Source: Adiantum capillus-veneris (lineage: Eukaryota > Streptophyta > Polypodiopsida > Polypodiales > Pteridaceae). From it: a stretch of DNA of 64,000 nucleotides. Below the pieces are notes generated by a model, which saw only the letters and a list, made by a program, of their open reading frames with translations, made no database searches and was not told the origin of the DNA. A program made the position numbers and the translations under genes. Below, piece after piece: positions 32,134-45,226 of this stretch (position 1 is the first letter of the stretch; every line of letters begins with the position of its first letter). The stretch is taken from contig CM043950.1 in NCBI GenBank assembly GCA_014529385.2, forward strand, positions 73,656,935-73,720,934. The letters are read 5' to 3'.

Positions 32134-33285
32134 TGATAGACCGCTTTTGGCGTGTAAAAAGTAGCATTTATATGCATGGTCATATGTACAAAAGGATGTA
32201 AATACATGAATTTGGGAGATTTGCAAAGTGGTTTTGATTTTCAAACGTGGTGCAACATGTGCATAGTGTAAATAGTCATGCCTGCGTGCCGACAGTCGGG
32301 CACATGCACGCACGTGGCTTATCTTGGCTCTAGGTAATGTATTTAGGACTTTTAGAATGAAAATAACGCAAGCGATAAGTGTAGGCACTCTCATCCTGCT
32401 CGAGAAGCTTGGAACATGCAGTAACTATCTATTTGCGGTGCGTGATCTGCGGTGATGCGTGCATCGCCCTAGAAGTTGTCAAAAATAGAATGTGGGGATG
32501 TGGCAAAGTTCTTTGGGTATCGAGGATCAAACGTGAAAAATTTGGTGAATTTTGGAGTCCATTTGGGGTTTTTCTTGCGAAAAATGCTTGCCAAGGGTCA
32601 AAACTGGCAAAAACTGTGCCAAAAAAGGTCAAAAAAAGTGTGAAAAGGCTTCAAATTTCCATATCACTCATGGTGCCGTGATGGTCCAGGATGAGGGAGA
32701 ACTAAAGAGAAAATTCAACACTTTCACCCCTCTGTGTGTGGGAGGAAGCAGGGTTCCTACAGGTAGTCTAGTGTAGTCCCGTTGTGTTCGTGTCCTGTTT
32801 TCGAGTGTGTGGAGGAGTGAATGAGAGCTTTCTCTCTTCAATTTTGCACTTGGGAGAATCTATGGATGTTCTGAGGTTTCCATGGATGTGTGTGTGCAAG
32901 GAATTGAGGGAAGAAGGTGTCGCTTTTTGCAAGACTATGTGACCCTCTATCGGTGCCATTAGGGTTTGCGCTACTCCAAAGAGTCCAACAAAGTGGAGTT
33001 GGATGGAGCTTTTGCAATGGTTTGAGAGAGGCCTTTTGTCGCTGGAGTTTTTGAGTTTTTGATGGTTTTTCTTGTATATTTTGGTCACCATCAAGTGTGA
33101 TTTCAAGTGTTGATCAACTTGACTCACCTTGTAGTGTTCGAGGGCAAGCAAGGGCTTGTAGGTCTAGGCGTTTGGATTTTGAATTGAGATTGTGGGTAGT
33201 ATTTTTATTGAGATCTGGAGTAGTGGTGGGTGTGGTTTGGAATTCAAGTAAATTTCTTGCGTGGCGCACGACGTCTTTTGCTCTA
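32134..33285 (+). repeat. E2 3' LTR
   Basis: This matches 12598-13808. Near the right end about 25-30 bases present in the left copy are missing. The sequence after it, TGAACGTTAAGGG, carries the ACGT target copy and the second half of the E3 zinc knuckle. The exact LTR end is uncertain by about three bases. Confidence 0.85.
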
Positions 33286-33288
33286 TGA

Positions 33289-33435
33289 ACGTTAAGGGTC
33301 ATATAAAGAGCACATGTCCTAAGAACCCATCCAACAAACCTAAAGAACCCACAAAACCCACATCCTCTGTTAATGCCATAAATGAGAACATTCGTGTGTC
33401 CCAAGTTTCTCATGATCCTCTCATTGATGAGTTGT
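33289..33435 (+). pseudogene. right half of E3 gag
   Basis: The frame gives GHIKSTC, completing the zinc knuckle begun at 3561-3577. A Pro/Lys/Thr-rich stretch and DPLIDELLS follow, up to 33435, where the E4 LTR starts. The split is 29.7 kb wide. Confidence 0.75.
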
Positions 33436-34079
33436 TGTCACAAGACGGGCACCACGTGCCAACAGAAAAGAACAGACTAAACAAACTAAACAGACTTTTT
33501 AGCACTTCAATAACAACTGAACTGAGAGAGAGAGATAGCACGCAACACGGAGTGGAAAAATTCCATTCCAGAGAGTATTGACCCCAAACCTTGGCGCCCC
33601 TTACAGTATTTATTTCTATTGCATCAACACAATACAAGCCGGTACTCCAGACTCTGCACCTTCTCCAAGAAGCATTCTTGAGAATGAGCCCTAACCTCAT
33701 ATTTAAAGGCCCTTGGCCTGAAAAGCAGTTACAATGAAAATCCTTCAAAACTCAAAAGCTTGTGATCCAAAAGCAATGCCAAAAAGCTGCCAGTGCGTTT
33801 TGCGGAATTCAGTGAAACTTCCACGTCAGCAATCAGTGCAAAACGTGGAGCGTCTTTACAACTACCATGTCATCAATTTTGTGTGTGTGTGTGTGTGTTG
33901 CGCGTGTGAGTCCTGCTTTATTTTACTTCGTTTATGTCACCGGGCCCCCATTAGACGGGTCCCCATAAGTTGGTAGGACTTCTTCTGTTGCTTGTTCTTC
34001 TTAGGGGTTAGGCCCCTCAGCCAAGATCTGCAAATTGGATCCATTCTTCAAGGCTTTGACACGTCAGCAGTTTGTGACA
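33436..34079 (-). repeat. E4 3' LTR (minus-strand Ty3-type element)
   Basis: The plus-strand edges read TGTCACAAG and TTTGTGACA. The left part (33436 to about 33630) matches 36538-36725. A polypurine tract (minus strand AAGAATGGGGGA, 34080-34091) adjoins the inner edge. The LTR is about 644 bases. Confidence 0.85.
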
Positions 34080-34091
34080 TCCCCCATTCTT

Positions 34092-35072
34092 GAAAGAAAG
34101 TAATCATCCGCAATTACAACATATCTGCAAAACAACTCAAGTTAGCTCAAAAAATTTTGGAGGGACATTCTGAGGGACAATTTGTTTGCGTTTTTTTTTG
34201 TTAAGGAGCTGGCTTCTCCTTTCGGCTCTTTTGATCAAGGATTTGTCTTCTCCTCTCATCCAGATCAGAACTCTTGATATTCCGGTGTAGTAAAATTAGC
34301 CATCACACCCTGACCGCACATATATTCCACGGGGGTCTTGATGCACTAGCATTACATACCCAAGTAATCTCATCCAATTAGGAATATTCAGTGGTTGGCA
34401 CATCACAATGCAATACAAATGCTCACATATGCATGTTACAAGACACAACAAACAACGCCGTTGAGTACTCCCCCAGGACAAACGGTCTGCGGTATGAAGC
34501 TACTCAATGAATACCTCGTCACTCCCCCCGCAAATAACCTAAAAGGGTCTGGGCCATAAGCTTAGAAGACTGTGCTCCCCAGACCGCAGTCTGCGTCGCT
34601 TGGAGTTTCAAGCATACAACCAAACGCTTCTCAGGCATCGGCCTTCATCGTTTGGAGGTTTTCTAGCATACAACGGAACACTCCCTAGACATCGGCCTGC
34701 ATCATTCTGAGGTTTTCAAACATACAACGAGACGCTCCCCAGGCATCGGCCTGCGTTGTTTCGAGGTTCAAACAATACCAAAATAGTATTTCTCACTTCT
34801 CCACCCGGGATTAAATTCATCAATCATTGAAACCAGTATTAAAACTAGAGTCAAACAATTCAAATTGACACCAAGACAGGTTTAAAATAGATACGTCCAT
34901 TTTAAACAATACTTTCTCAAACAATGTTCAAAAGTAGGTAAATAGAAAACAACTAGAGAGATCATTCAGGGCTTTGTTCGGACAACCAAACTTTGAGGAC
35001 AACTGGATTTTCCTTCTCAATCACGGTGATGGTTCGGTTCTGAACCTAGAGAGTTGCATCATTATTGTCGTG
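34092..35072. other. E4 3' internal region, non-coding
   Basis: No pol domain was recognised on either strand. A CATCGGCCT-containing unit of about 60 bases recurs at about 34636, 34694 and 34743. The missing RT and integrase suggest an internal deletion or a non-autonomous element. Confidence 0.5.
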
Positions 35073-35321
35073 CTAGGGCATGCCAAAGAGAACATTGCAA
35101 TTACCCATCTTCATAATGTGGAAATCGGCTTTTCCATGATAATCTTTTATAGTCACTGAAAGAGTACCAATGAGCGGTACCACTTTCTGAGGTTTCCCCG
35201 TGGCTAGCTCAGCTTCAATTTCTCCACCCTCTGAATCATAATCAAAGTGCATCTGTTTCAAGAATTCTGGATGGATGAAGTTCTCCATATCTCTGGGGTC
35301 AAAGAAAATAAGCACTTTCAA
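35073..35321 (-). pseudogene. E4 protease fragment
   Basis: The piece reads as a gag-linked aspartic protease: FFDPRDMENFIHPEFLKQM at the active-site end, where related elements have DPGS-x-xNFI, and NVLFGMP at the other end. The active-site Gly-Ser is changed to Arg-Asp, so it cannot be active. Confidence 0.7.
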
Positions 35322-35499
35322 GCCGTTGAATTTTCCATAAGCTCTACATAATTCATTAACACTCTTGAGGTGTATACCATAAATATCACGTACTAGTCCA
35401 ATAGCAAGTCTAGCCCTCTTGGCCGGAGGTGGCCCCGGGGATCTGTTTGACGTGGGAGCAGAAGGTTACACTAAGGACGTCGAGGCTCGCTCAAGACAT

Positions 35500-36564
35500 G
35501 TATTGAAAGTCATGTATTGAACGTATGCCCTGTTTGGAAACATTCAAAGCATCAACCTTCTTGTAAGAAGGCGTCTCGTTGACGATGTGTCAGACGAAGC
35601 AGTTGAGGTTGGTTTTCTGTGGTAAACTCCAACTTTCCCTTCATGAGCTTGTAGCCGACCGTAGCATGGTCCATAAGCTCTTGCATGGTAGAGACTTGCT
35701 TGGAGAGACAATATTCTTGTAATGGTGATGGTAGTCCAATGGTGTAGCACTCGCACTGGTCCTCCAAGCAAAAGAATTTAAAGAAGGACACCGGAAGGTA
35801 CAAGTCAAGAAACCTTTGGTTATAGTCGTCGATGGTTTTGGTTGCAAGCATTCTCAAGTGGCCCCACTCTACCAAAATTTGTACTTCAAACATTGAAGTC
35901 ATGTAACTACATGCAAAAACTGTCTTGAAAGCTTGCCAGGTCCTTGGAGCATGTGGTTGTGTCGCGATTGAACTCCACCATTGCATAGCATTATCTTTAA
36001 GAAATCCCTCTTCTCCAGAAATCTTGGATTCTTCTGTATAGTTTCCTAAAGCATAGATATTGTCGAATTACTGTAGGAACTGCAATGCTTTCTTGCAATA
36101 TTTCACCATGAAAAAAGTGGAAAATTTGACTGTCCTACCACCATCTTTGAAATCTTTGGATTTGTTTGGCACATACGCGAGTATGGATAATAAGGGTATC
36201 CATATGGGCTCCAACCATTGTAGCCTGGTGGTGGAGGTGGAGGCAATGGTGGTGGCAAAGGCGGTTGCACTGGATCAGGGGCAGATGGCGGCACCATTTC
36301 GTAAAAACTCCCAATCCATGAATTCCATGTCTTGGGTTCTTTATGGCTTATGCCCTGTAAGACAGAGCGATGAAGACGCGAGCGGGCCCGATGCACGATG
36401 AAGTAAGGGTGGGAGTGGCTAATAAGTCCGGGGTCGGGGCGCGAAGATACTTCAAGTAAAATTCCAATAGATCTATCTGCTCTTTTGTAGGACCGGTATG
36501 CTTTCAAAAAAGCACACGCGTGATGCACTGATACCACTGTTACAAGATGGGCACCACGTGCCAA
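35500..36564 (-). pseudogene. gag: E4 gag, frameshifted
   Basis: The N-terminal part (36564 down to 36103) holds a proline run and GYNGWSPYGYPYYPY. The core (35986-35552) has MQWWSSIATQPHAPRTWQAF and YCLSKQVSTMQELMDHA, like the retrotransposon gag domain of E7. A zinc knuckle CFECFQTGH follows at about 35515-35541, where its last Cys codon has become a stop. Frameshifts near 36060 and 35545 separate the pieces. Confidence 0.8.
36520..36536 (-). other. E4 primer-binding site
   Basis: On the minus strand TGGTATCAGTGCATCAC follows the LTR end within two bases. It resembles the initiator-Met site, with one change in the first twelve bases. Confidence 0.8.
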
Positions 36565-36725
36565 TAGAAAAGAACATACTGAACAGACTTTAGCACTTCA
36601 ATAACAACTGAACTGAGAGAGAGAGAGAGACGACACGCGACACGGAGTGGAAAAATTCCACCCAGAGAGTATTGGCCCCAAACCTTGTCACTCCTTTCAG
36701 TATTTCTTTCTATTGCATCAACACA
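36538..36725 (-). repeat. E4 5' LTR, truncated
   Basis: This matches 33436 to about 33630 and then ends abruptly after ATCAACACA, about 190 bases in. The rest of the LTR and its target duplication are lost. Confidence 0.85.
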
Positions 36726-36904
36726 GTATGTTAGGTGTAGACTTTGTGTCGCTTTTGGCACGGCCCAAAGAAGCAAGCATTGCATACCTTTATGAAGTTC
36801 AAGTACCGCACGACCCACACATCATAGTGGGCCGACGAAGATTCCTTCCAGGATTCCGAATGCTATTGGCGATCTCCCTCGACGCCATACAGTTCGGTAC
36901 CAGT

Positions 36905-37252
36905 CAAGGATTTAATATAGATGTGATCATGTGAAATTTCTTGTGATCACAATGTTTATTATCACATTCACATAATCACAATTAACCTGATCACAAAAAA
37001 GCCGATAAGTGGTGATGTGGAAAGCCACCAAGACCCTTCGAGGTATGTATAGGCCCACTAGGAAACTATAAGAACATTAAACAAATCTCACCAAGAAATT
37101 AAAAAATTCATAGTGGGCTTACCAAAGTGGACAGTTTCAATAGGTTAAGGGAAAGTCAAGTGAATATTTAACGTGATCACGTATTTTGAAATGTGATCAT
37201 TGAATGTTTTTTACGTGATCACGTATTTGTGATCACGTTAATGAAATCCTTG
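36905..37252. mobile_element. 348-bp hAT-type MITE
   Basis: The ends are inverted copies of CAAGGATTT, followed by imperfectly matching GTGATCA-rich DNA. An exact 8-bp duplication GTACCAGT flanks it at 36897-36904 and 37253-37260. An 8-bp duplication and a CARGG-like tip are typical of hAT elements. The inside is rich in TGATCA palindromes and has no coding capacity. Confidence 0.9.
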
Positions 37253-38560
37253 GTACCAGTGCCTCACTTTGAAAAGGACGGGATGTCAGGTGACACATCC
37301 AATCCTATGTGTTCGTTGACAAGCTAGAGCATGATCAGGGTTCAGTTCAGTCAAGTCAAGTCTAGAATAGGCAATGATCTGGAACTTTTTTGAGTCTGTT
37401 CGCAGACCGTGCATGTCTAAACACTTAGATTAGATGCATATCCTCTGGTTGCACACAACAGGACCATCAGATTCCAGTCAGATCCCATCAATAGCATTTT
37501 TACACTGCATAGAACTATTTTCCCTATTTTTGTCATTTTTCACTTATTATTTTTTAGGTGAATTTTGTTGGAAACTAGGTAGGGCAATTTTGCTAAGTTT
37601 GTATAAATAAAAACCTAGCGCTAGTAATTTCTGGTAAAAGAGGCAGCATGAGCACTCGCTCAACAAGCAACTTCTCAGTAGAACCCAAGAGGCCTAGCAT
37701 TTTCTGCATGAACGGGACAACCCTAGGGTTTTTCATCTACAAGACTAGCCTTGGAGATTTGTGCATAGTAGATCTGCCCAACGTCAACACGACACAACAG
37801 ATCAGCCTAGCATTTTGCATTTGCAGGACATCCAACGACAGCAAAAAACAATTTTAGCCCTAGCGTTTTTGGTTTGCATCACAACCTCAGTGTTTTAGCA
37901 CATCATCACAAGGGAACATCAAGAACCACCAAGGTTTTTCAATTTTCAGCCCTTGGACACTGTAGATCAAGTCCTGAACCTCGCAGATCTCACCTTCCCA
38001 CAGCATTTCCTCGCCGCATAGTCAGTTTTTTGCAAGGTTTACTGTTTTAGCCCGGAAAACGCAGATTTCAAAATCTGCGTTTTCAGCACGTCGTCGTCGC
38101 GTCGTCGCATCGTCGTCATTGACATCGTCGTCGACATAGAGTGAAAATTCAGCAGATACAAGATTTTCTGATTTCAGCCCTTAGCGTTTTCAGTTTTCGG
38201 CCCGTCTCGTCATCGTCCTCATCGTCGTCGACATCGTCGACAAGTCCAAGAATTCTAGAGATTTGTGCAATCATAAGTAGACCACTCTCACCATATAGAG
38301 TGGGGCCTTCGAAGGAGGGTTTTACAACGTCTCTGGTGTCGTATTCTCTTGTCTATCTCTGAGTCTCATGCACTTCCATTCACAGTGTCCATTCACTTTG
38401 TTTGTGTCCATTGCACTCTCTCGCTAAAGGAACGGAAAGCTCTCCTTTTCGTAAGTAAAAGGAACCTTGAGCACAGTTCGGAGCACTCATCTTGAGCAAA
38501 GTTCAAACATTTATTCCTAGCATTAGCTCGCATTAATTGCTAAGACCTCTCTCATAGCAT
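37253..38560 (+). repeat. probable Ty1/copia 5' LTR and leader
   Basis: A TGTTGGAAAC start at about 37567 is followed by a TATA box (TATAAATAAAA) at about 37601. A GTCGTC-rich leader with two related blocks (38080-38130 and 38205-38240) precedes the copia gag at 38561. No primer site matching a known tRNA was found and no second LTR copy is visible, so the limits are tentative. 37253-37565 holds nothing recognisable. Confidence 0.4.
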
Positions 38561-39270
38561 TATGGGAGAAAAAGGAATAAATAAATTCAATGGAGAAAGG
38601 TTCTATACTTGGAAAACAAACTTGTGAGTATATCTCATGAGAAAATAATTACGGTTTGTCGTCAAACCACACACAACTACACCATCCACAACCGACAGTA
38701 CACTCACCAGATCACAGATTGCACAATTTCAAGCAAAATATGAACAAGATCTAGAAATAATTATCACTTCATTACATGATAATTATGTGCACGTTACTGA
38801 TGATTATGCCACGATAATTCAAGCATGGACAGTCCTAGAAGAAAAAATTGGTACAAAGCAAAAGAGGAGAAAAATTATCCTTCAAAAGAATCAAGGGGAG
38901 AACATTTCAAGCCTCGCCAATAGGTTGTTAAACATCATCACTCAATTAACTTATATCGAGTGTCAAATCCCAGAAGAAGAAAGGTTAATGTGATTTAAAG
39001 CACTGTCCAAGAAATTTTGACAACATAGTCCTAGTGCTAGAACAAAAAGAACCAACATTGACTTTGCAACATGTCATCAATACCTTGACTGAAGAAGAAA
39101 AGAAGCAAACAAAGAAGGCGTCAGCAAATAGATGAGTTTATGTTGCATCATCATCTAGTACTGCATCTTCATCAACTAGGATCAAGAATAAAAATTGTTA
39201 CAAATGCAACAAATCGGGGTATTTCTCCAAGGATTGCTACAAGAACATTTGTAGTAAGTGCGGCGTCAAA
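38561..39270 (+). pseudogene. Ty1/copia gag relic
   Basis: It begins with INKFNGERFYTWKTNL, the typical copia gag N-terminus. The UBN2-type region has EEKIGTKQKRRKIILQKN and a stop at about 38991. A zinc knuckle CYKCNKSGYFSKDC lies at about 39197-39238, with Tyr in place of the metal-binding His. Stops at about 38608 and 38629 break the frame. Confidence 0.85.
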
Positions 39271-39589
39271 AGACACCACCATCAAAATGCCCAAGTAGTA
39301 GCAGCAGTAGCAATAGAGGAAAGGGAAAAAATAACTTTACAAAGGACAAAAACGAAGATTTAGATCAAGAGGAGGACAATTGTCTGCATCTCTATGTTGT
39401 CATCAATTACCTTCATGAATATACTAATGTAATGTACATATGGATGGTCTTCCGTCTTATTTGTTTGAGGAGAGAATTCTTTATTCTTTGTGACACCATG
39501 CCAAATAAGACCTACTTCTATTCTTGGTGACTACAGTACCCAGTCTGTGTGGCATTTATCGTCGGTGTATGTTTCTTTAGTATATTCCA

Positions 39590-39860
39590 AATTCCAAGGG
39601 GAGGATTTTTGAGATTATGGCCTTTAGCCTACACCTCTCAACTTGTATGGGCATGAACTCTTGTACAGTCAACAGTCTAGTCACCTTGAGAGCATGTGAA
39701 GACACGTGGCCTAGCTTACACGAGAGATGAGTCACACAAGAGTCGGAATGACCATCCCAGTCAACATGGATTTTCCACATTTTATGGAGCCACTCTTGAA
39801 CATTCAGGAGTTGACCCTTGACCCTTGTGAAAAGTGAATTGTGACCCTTGAGAGGTGCAC
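39590..39860 (+). repeat. possible Ty1/copia 3' LTR start after a polypurine tract
   Basis: CCAAGGGGAGGATTT at 39596-39610 looks like a copia polypurine tract, and the following DNA starts TGAGATTATGG. It does not match the proposed 5' LTR at 37567, so it may be from another element. Confidence 0.3.
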
Positions 39861-40679
39861 CTAGCCATACTCTGCTAATACATGAAGTAGCTCATTTTTA
39901 CACACCAACAAGTTAGTTCATTTTCTAATCAAGCTGTCATTTTGATTCTAGTCTCTCTCCCTCTCTCAAATCACTAGTGTACTTATCAATTATGTCATTA
40001 TCAATGCTAGTCTTGTTGATCCACCCTAACTCAACACTACTTAAAATTAGTCAATCAACTAACATCACAACTTTAAGAAGCATAAATTTAACGACATATA
40101 TTCCATATAGTAAATCATGCTCAGGTCTTCCACTAACAACAATTTGCATCTTGGTTTACAACACAGGAATAAGTTGGACTTTAAAACCTCTTGAAATATA
40201 GTTATAGAAAATGCTGGAAACTACCCTCCAAAACCACAAGATCCATATTATACATTTTCATGCCCTATCTTGAGAACTGAGAATCAATCAAATTTCAATT
40301 TGATTTCCATAACACAATTACACTCGGTGACTAGGTGCACTTCATGAATCCCAGATTTGCATAGACTTCCAAATTTGTGTTCATAGACAAAAAGGTTTAT
40401 ATGCATGATAGCTGAAAAAGTCTCACTTGCAAGTTATATGTAGATAATTGAAAGCCTTTTGCTAAACATCGAAGCCATTGCTTTTGGACCAACTTTTCAT
40501 GCCTTTAGGGTGAGAGGTATATCCACACTTAATCAAAAAAGTCAAGCACATATGCAACATCCATTTAGATCTATGTATACAGGGTGAAAGGAACTACTTT
40601 GTGCATCATGGTATATATTTTCTACCTCTTTTCTTGTATAAGTTACGTCCTCAACACGTCCATCAAAAATGGTGTCACA
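39861..40679. other. unassigned
   Basis: No gene, repeat end or known motif was recognised. It probably includes the eroded 3' part of the minus-strand copia relic next door. Confidence 0.4.
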
Positions 40680-42010
40680 AAGAATCCAATAGATTATTAA
40701 AATCCTTTTGATAAACATCAAAGCACTACTCCAACAGACAGGAATACATAGCCAAAAGTGGATCTTCGACTATCCACACAACCCACATGATTCCCATCTG
40801 TGTAACCCACAATGTATGCATCACTATTCCCAAAGCGTAAGCACTTGCTTACCTTACCTTTCAGATATCTCACGATGTGCTTCACTCCTTTCGAGTGTTT
40901 ATGCTAAGTTTCTCCTTAGATATACTAACCACTCCCACTGCAAATGCAACTTTTGGTCTTATAGCTACATTGGCGTATATTAAATGACCAACAGCTAAAG
41001 AATATACCACCTTTTCCATTTCCACTTTCTCATCATTATAATTGTGATCATCATTCTTGCTATGTTTTTAACATGCCTACATTGGGGTACTCAATGTAAC
41101 CTTCCCCCCCCACATATTACAACATTGCAAGACTTTTGGATATACTTTTCCTGAGACAACTCTCGTATTCCATGCTTCTAGTCTCACTTGAGTCACATAC
41201 CAAGAAAGTGTTCACAGCTCCCAAGAAAGTGTTTACATCTCCCAAATATTTCATAGAAAATTGCATGTTACATAAATTCTTCAAGATGGAAATCTTGTCG
41301 TAAGACTTCTAGGTAATGAGCGTCTCATCGATATAAAGTATCAAGATGATAAGTGAACCATCATGCGACTTACATGTATACAAGTAGCAATCTTCCTAGC
41401 TCCTTTCATCCCCTTGGGACTGCATGTACTTGTCAAACTTCATGTACCACTACCTTGGGCCTTGTTTTCCACAAAAGTCCTTAAACTGAGAGGACACAAA
41501 TTCTCCCCCATTGTGAGTGCACAAGGGCCTTGAGTTTCATGAGACTGACTAGTTTTTTGCCATAGCTAGGAACTTTTGGAAGACGCTAAAGACTTTTCCT
41601 TTTCTCTTCAAGATATAGACCCACACCTTTTGAGTAGAGTCATCCATGAAAGTGAGGAAATATAACTCCCCTTACATTCTTATGCAACATAGGCCCATGT
41701 AGCTTACTTTGTACTAAATCTAGAGGATACCCTAACTTTCAATCTAATTGGGATGAGGCAAGCCCAATCTGTTTTATGTATATGCAATGCTCACACAAAG
41801 TAAAATCATAATAGTTTAACACACATATATAGCCGATTGTAATTTTTTCATTCCCTTCTAACCATATGACTAAGCCAACTATGCCACAACTCAATAGAAG
41901 GCAGCTTGGCTACATAGATAGAGTTCTCTTTCACAAAAGAGACATACAAGCAATATAATGAGCTAGGGCCTAGGCCGTTGAGCGTGACCAAGTTACCTTT
42001 CTTTTATCAT
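40680..42010 (-). pseudogene. Ty1/copia integrase-RT-RNase H relic with internal deletion
   Basis: On the minus strand, across frames, the pieces run in copia order. First come CEHCIY of the integrase zinc domain (about 41790) and FMDDSTQKVWVYIL with NGGEF of the integrase core (about 41660-41500). After a deletion follow the RT end with DGSLIILILYIDE, where the RT box YVDD is changed (about 41350), and LIYANVAIRPKVAFAVGVVS (about 40980). RNase H GYTDGNHVG and SRRSTFGY (about 40810-40750) is last. Many stops make it a fossil. The jump from integrase core to RT within about 100 bases shows that roughly 1.5-2 kb of pol is missing. Confidence 0.8.
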
Positions 42011-42072
42011 CCAAGAACCATTGAGAAACACTGATCATGAAGTTATCTTGATGAAACCAAGCTCTTAGTCTC

Positions 42073-42530
42073 TACACGACATCGCTCGGGGGGATTTGTT
42101 GGAGATGGTGGCGACAATGGAGGTGTAACCTTTGAGATCATGCATAGTGATGATGTGGCATTGTAGGCATTGTTCCCACATGCCCCACGAGGACCACTGT
42201 GTTTATGAAGGTGAGGCTCCCCTTAGCCATTATAACGACACCGTGACAACAAAGGGGTGCTTCCCATGCAGTGAAACTTGTCGAGGTGTCCAACCCTACA
42301 GGATATACTAAAAAATACTAGCCACTTAGATGGCATGTAATCAAAATTTTAAAATGAGATTTCAGAGAGCTGCACGAGTAGGACACATTTTTTTATATTA
42401 ATTTTTTGGAATTGCCATCTCCTATAAGAAGAGGAGTCCTTTAGTGGATAGGGGTGCATTGAGGAAGCCTTGGGCTATAGAGAGCCATTTTTATGTGTGT
42501 TGGGTGTGTTCCCCTTTCCATATTTTGGTG
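42073..42530 (+). repeat. LTR copy A of a collapsed Ty3 element
   Basis: This matches the second copy at about 42772-43734 but lacks its left edge and its middle (the GT/GA tract region). It ends TTTCCA six bases before a primer site. Confidence 0.7.
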
Positions 42531-42535
42531 CCCCC

Positions 42536-42553
42536 ATTGAGGAGTAGTGTAAT
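42536..42553 (+). other. primer-binding site of the collapsed element
   Basis: TGGTGCCCCCATTGAGGA is one or two bases different from the sites at 4735 and 60101. Confidence 0.7.
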
Positions 42554-42690
42554 TGCTTCGGTTTGAAGTTCAAGCGGTGATTTTGATGATGTCAAAGATG
42601 CGAGTTTTGAAGAGGCAATATCCCACATGTGGGTTGGGTGATGAGATATTCAAGGTATATATAGTGGACTAGGTCCACTTATTTGATAAG

Positions 42691-42710
42691 CAAGAGGGAG
42701 AGGGGAGAGA
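42691..42710 (+). other. polypurine tract of the collapsed element
   Basis: CAAGAGGGAGAGGGGAGAGA lies only about 140 bases after the primer site and just before LTR copy B, so almost the whole inside is gone. Confidence 0.6.
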
Positions 42711-43734
<1,024 letters not shown>

Positions 43735-45226
43735 CCTTTCTAGCGAACTATGGCTACCCTTGTATGCTATCTGTGTGTGTGTGTGTGGTACACACACAGT
43801 CGCATCTATGTGTGTATGCATGCACATAGACTCTTGCACTACCTTGGTACTCTACATTTTCCTTTGCTATTGTGTAATGCTACATTACTCTAATTATGTG
43901 TGTTTTGATTTCTAGCTATTGCGCTATAGAAAGCATCTCACACTAGCACTATGCTAAGAGCTTCAACTTTTAGTGCTACAATATCTTCAAGACTATAGTA
44001 GTGCTCCATACATAAATAAAAACCACTAGTGTTATTTATAATAATCTTCAATGCTACCTTCTACCATTGTTATCCCTTTAATTAAAACTTGTGCTATTTA
44101 TTGTACCTTATCTATGGTCAATGTTGATAGCTTTAGAATTTTGCTAGTTCCCCTTCACTTCATTCTTCATAGTGATTGTTGACTATCAACCTCTTACTTA
44201 AGTTTCCTACTTCAAGGTTTGGAACCTTAGTTTATTTCAAGGCTTCTGCATGCACTCCAAAAAATGAACATAAAAAACCCTTGCTTTGATACCAACTGTG
44301 AGTGCATGTGCAATGCATGCAAAGTGCCAGTATGGGTGATGAAGGAGATAAGTGCACAAAGTATTGGTGGAGCTCAATGTCGGAATTAAACCCTCACTAC
44401 TCCTTATTGATCTATATTACCCAAGAACAAATAAGGTTAGTATGGTCAATGTGACGGGTGTCCTACTAATTGGTCTAAACCCTAACAAAGCAAGGGGATT
44501 TCTATGCTCATTTCATGGCACCACACTCACCTATCATCATATGGAAATATGAGAACATGAAGAAACTCCCTAGCATGGTAGTATATGGAAGACTAGATGG
44601 TGTTAATCCCTTGGGAATGAGATCTACCACATGGAGCACATGGCTAGTGGTGTTGATCAACTACAATATCTCACTATGGATGGCAATCGTATAGGTGTTT
44701 GTGTTGCTTTTTCTTTTAATACCAGGTCCCCACAAAGAGAGAAGAGTAGATGTGTATCTTGAACCTCCAATAGAGGAACTTAAGATGCTATGGCATGCGA
44801 TCCAAATTCATGAATTTTTTGCAAATGTTGGGAGATGGGATGCGTAGATCCATGGGATTCTGATGTGGATTATGCATGATTATCTAGGCTATTCACAATG
44901 TGCTTGTGCATTTTGGCAAGTTCTTCAAATATATTTTCCTAGTATATGCTTTCAAGCGCTCAATTGTTTTTTCTGCCTCATTTTTGTTTCTATCACTTGA
45001 TATATTCGTATTCTTTTTCTTACCAGCTTGAAAACTTTCCCAGTTATCATGCATCTCCAAAGTGTGGCCCCTCACTTATGGAAAACATCTTGGAGCACCT
45101 CAAGAGCACACTCTATAAAAACCATCACCACTCTTTTCGCACATCACAACCTCACTTCAGCCACCCTTGATTGGAGCCTCCCACACCCAATGAGGGTGGC
45201 CCCCAGGATGAAAGGGTACTTCGTGT
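43735..45226. other. mostly unassigned; one minus-strand primer site
   Basis: At about 44283-44296 the minus strand reads TTGGTATCAAAGCA, an initiator-Met-like primer site, with possible LTR DNA starting TGTGAGTGC to its right. No second LTR copy was found. It may be the 5' edge of the minus-strand copia relic at 40680-42010. The rest shows nothing recognisable. Confidence 0.4.

Noticed and set aside
36497-36730. Independent frames over the E4 LTR copies
   Set aside because: The same frames appear in both LTR copies and contain GA repeats; they are LTR DNA.
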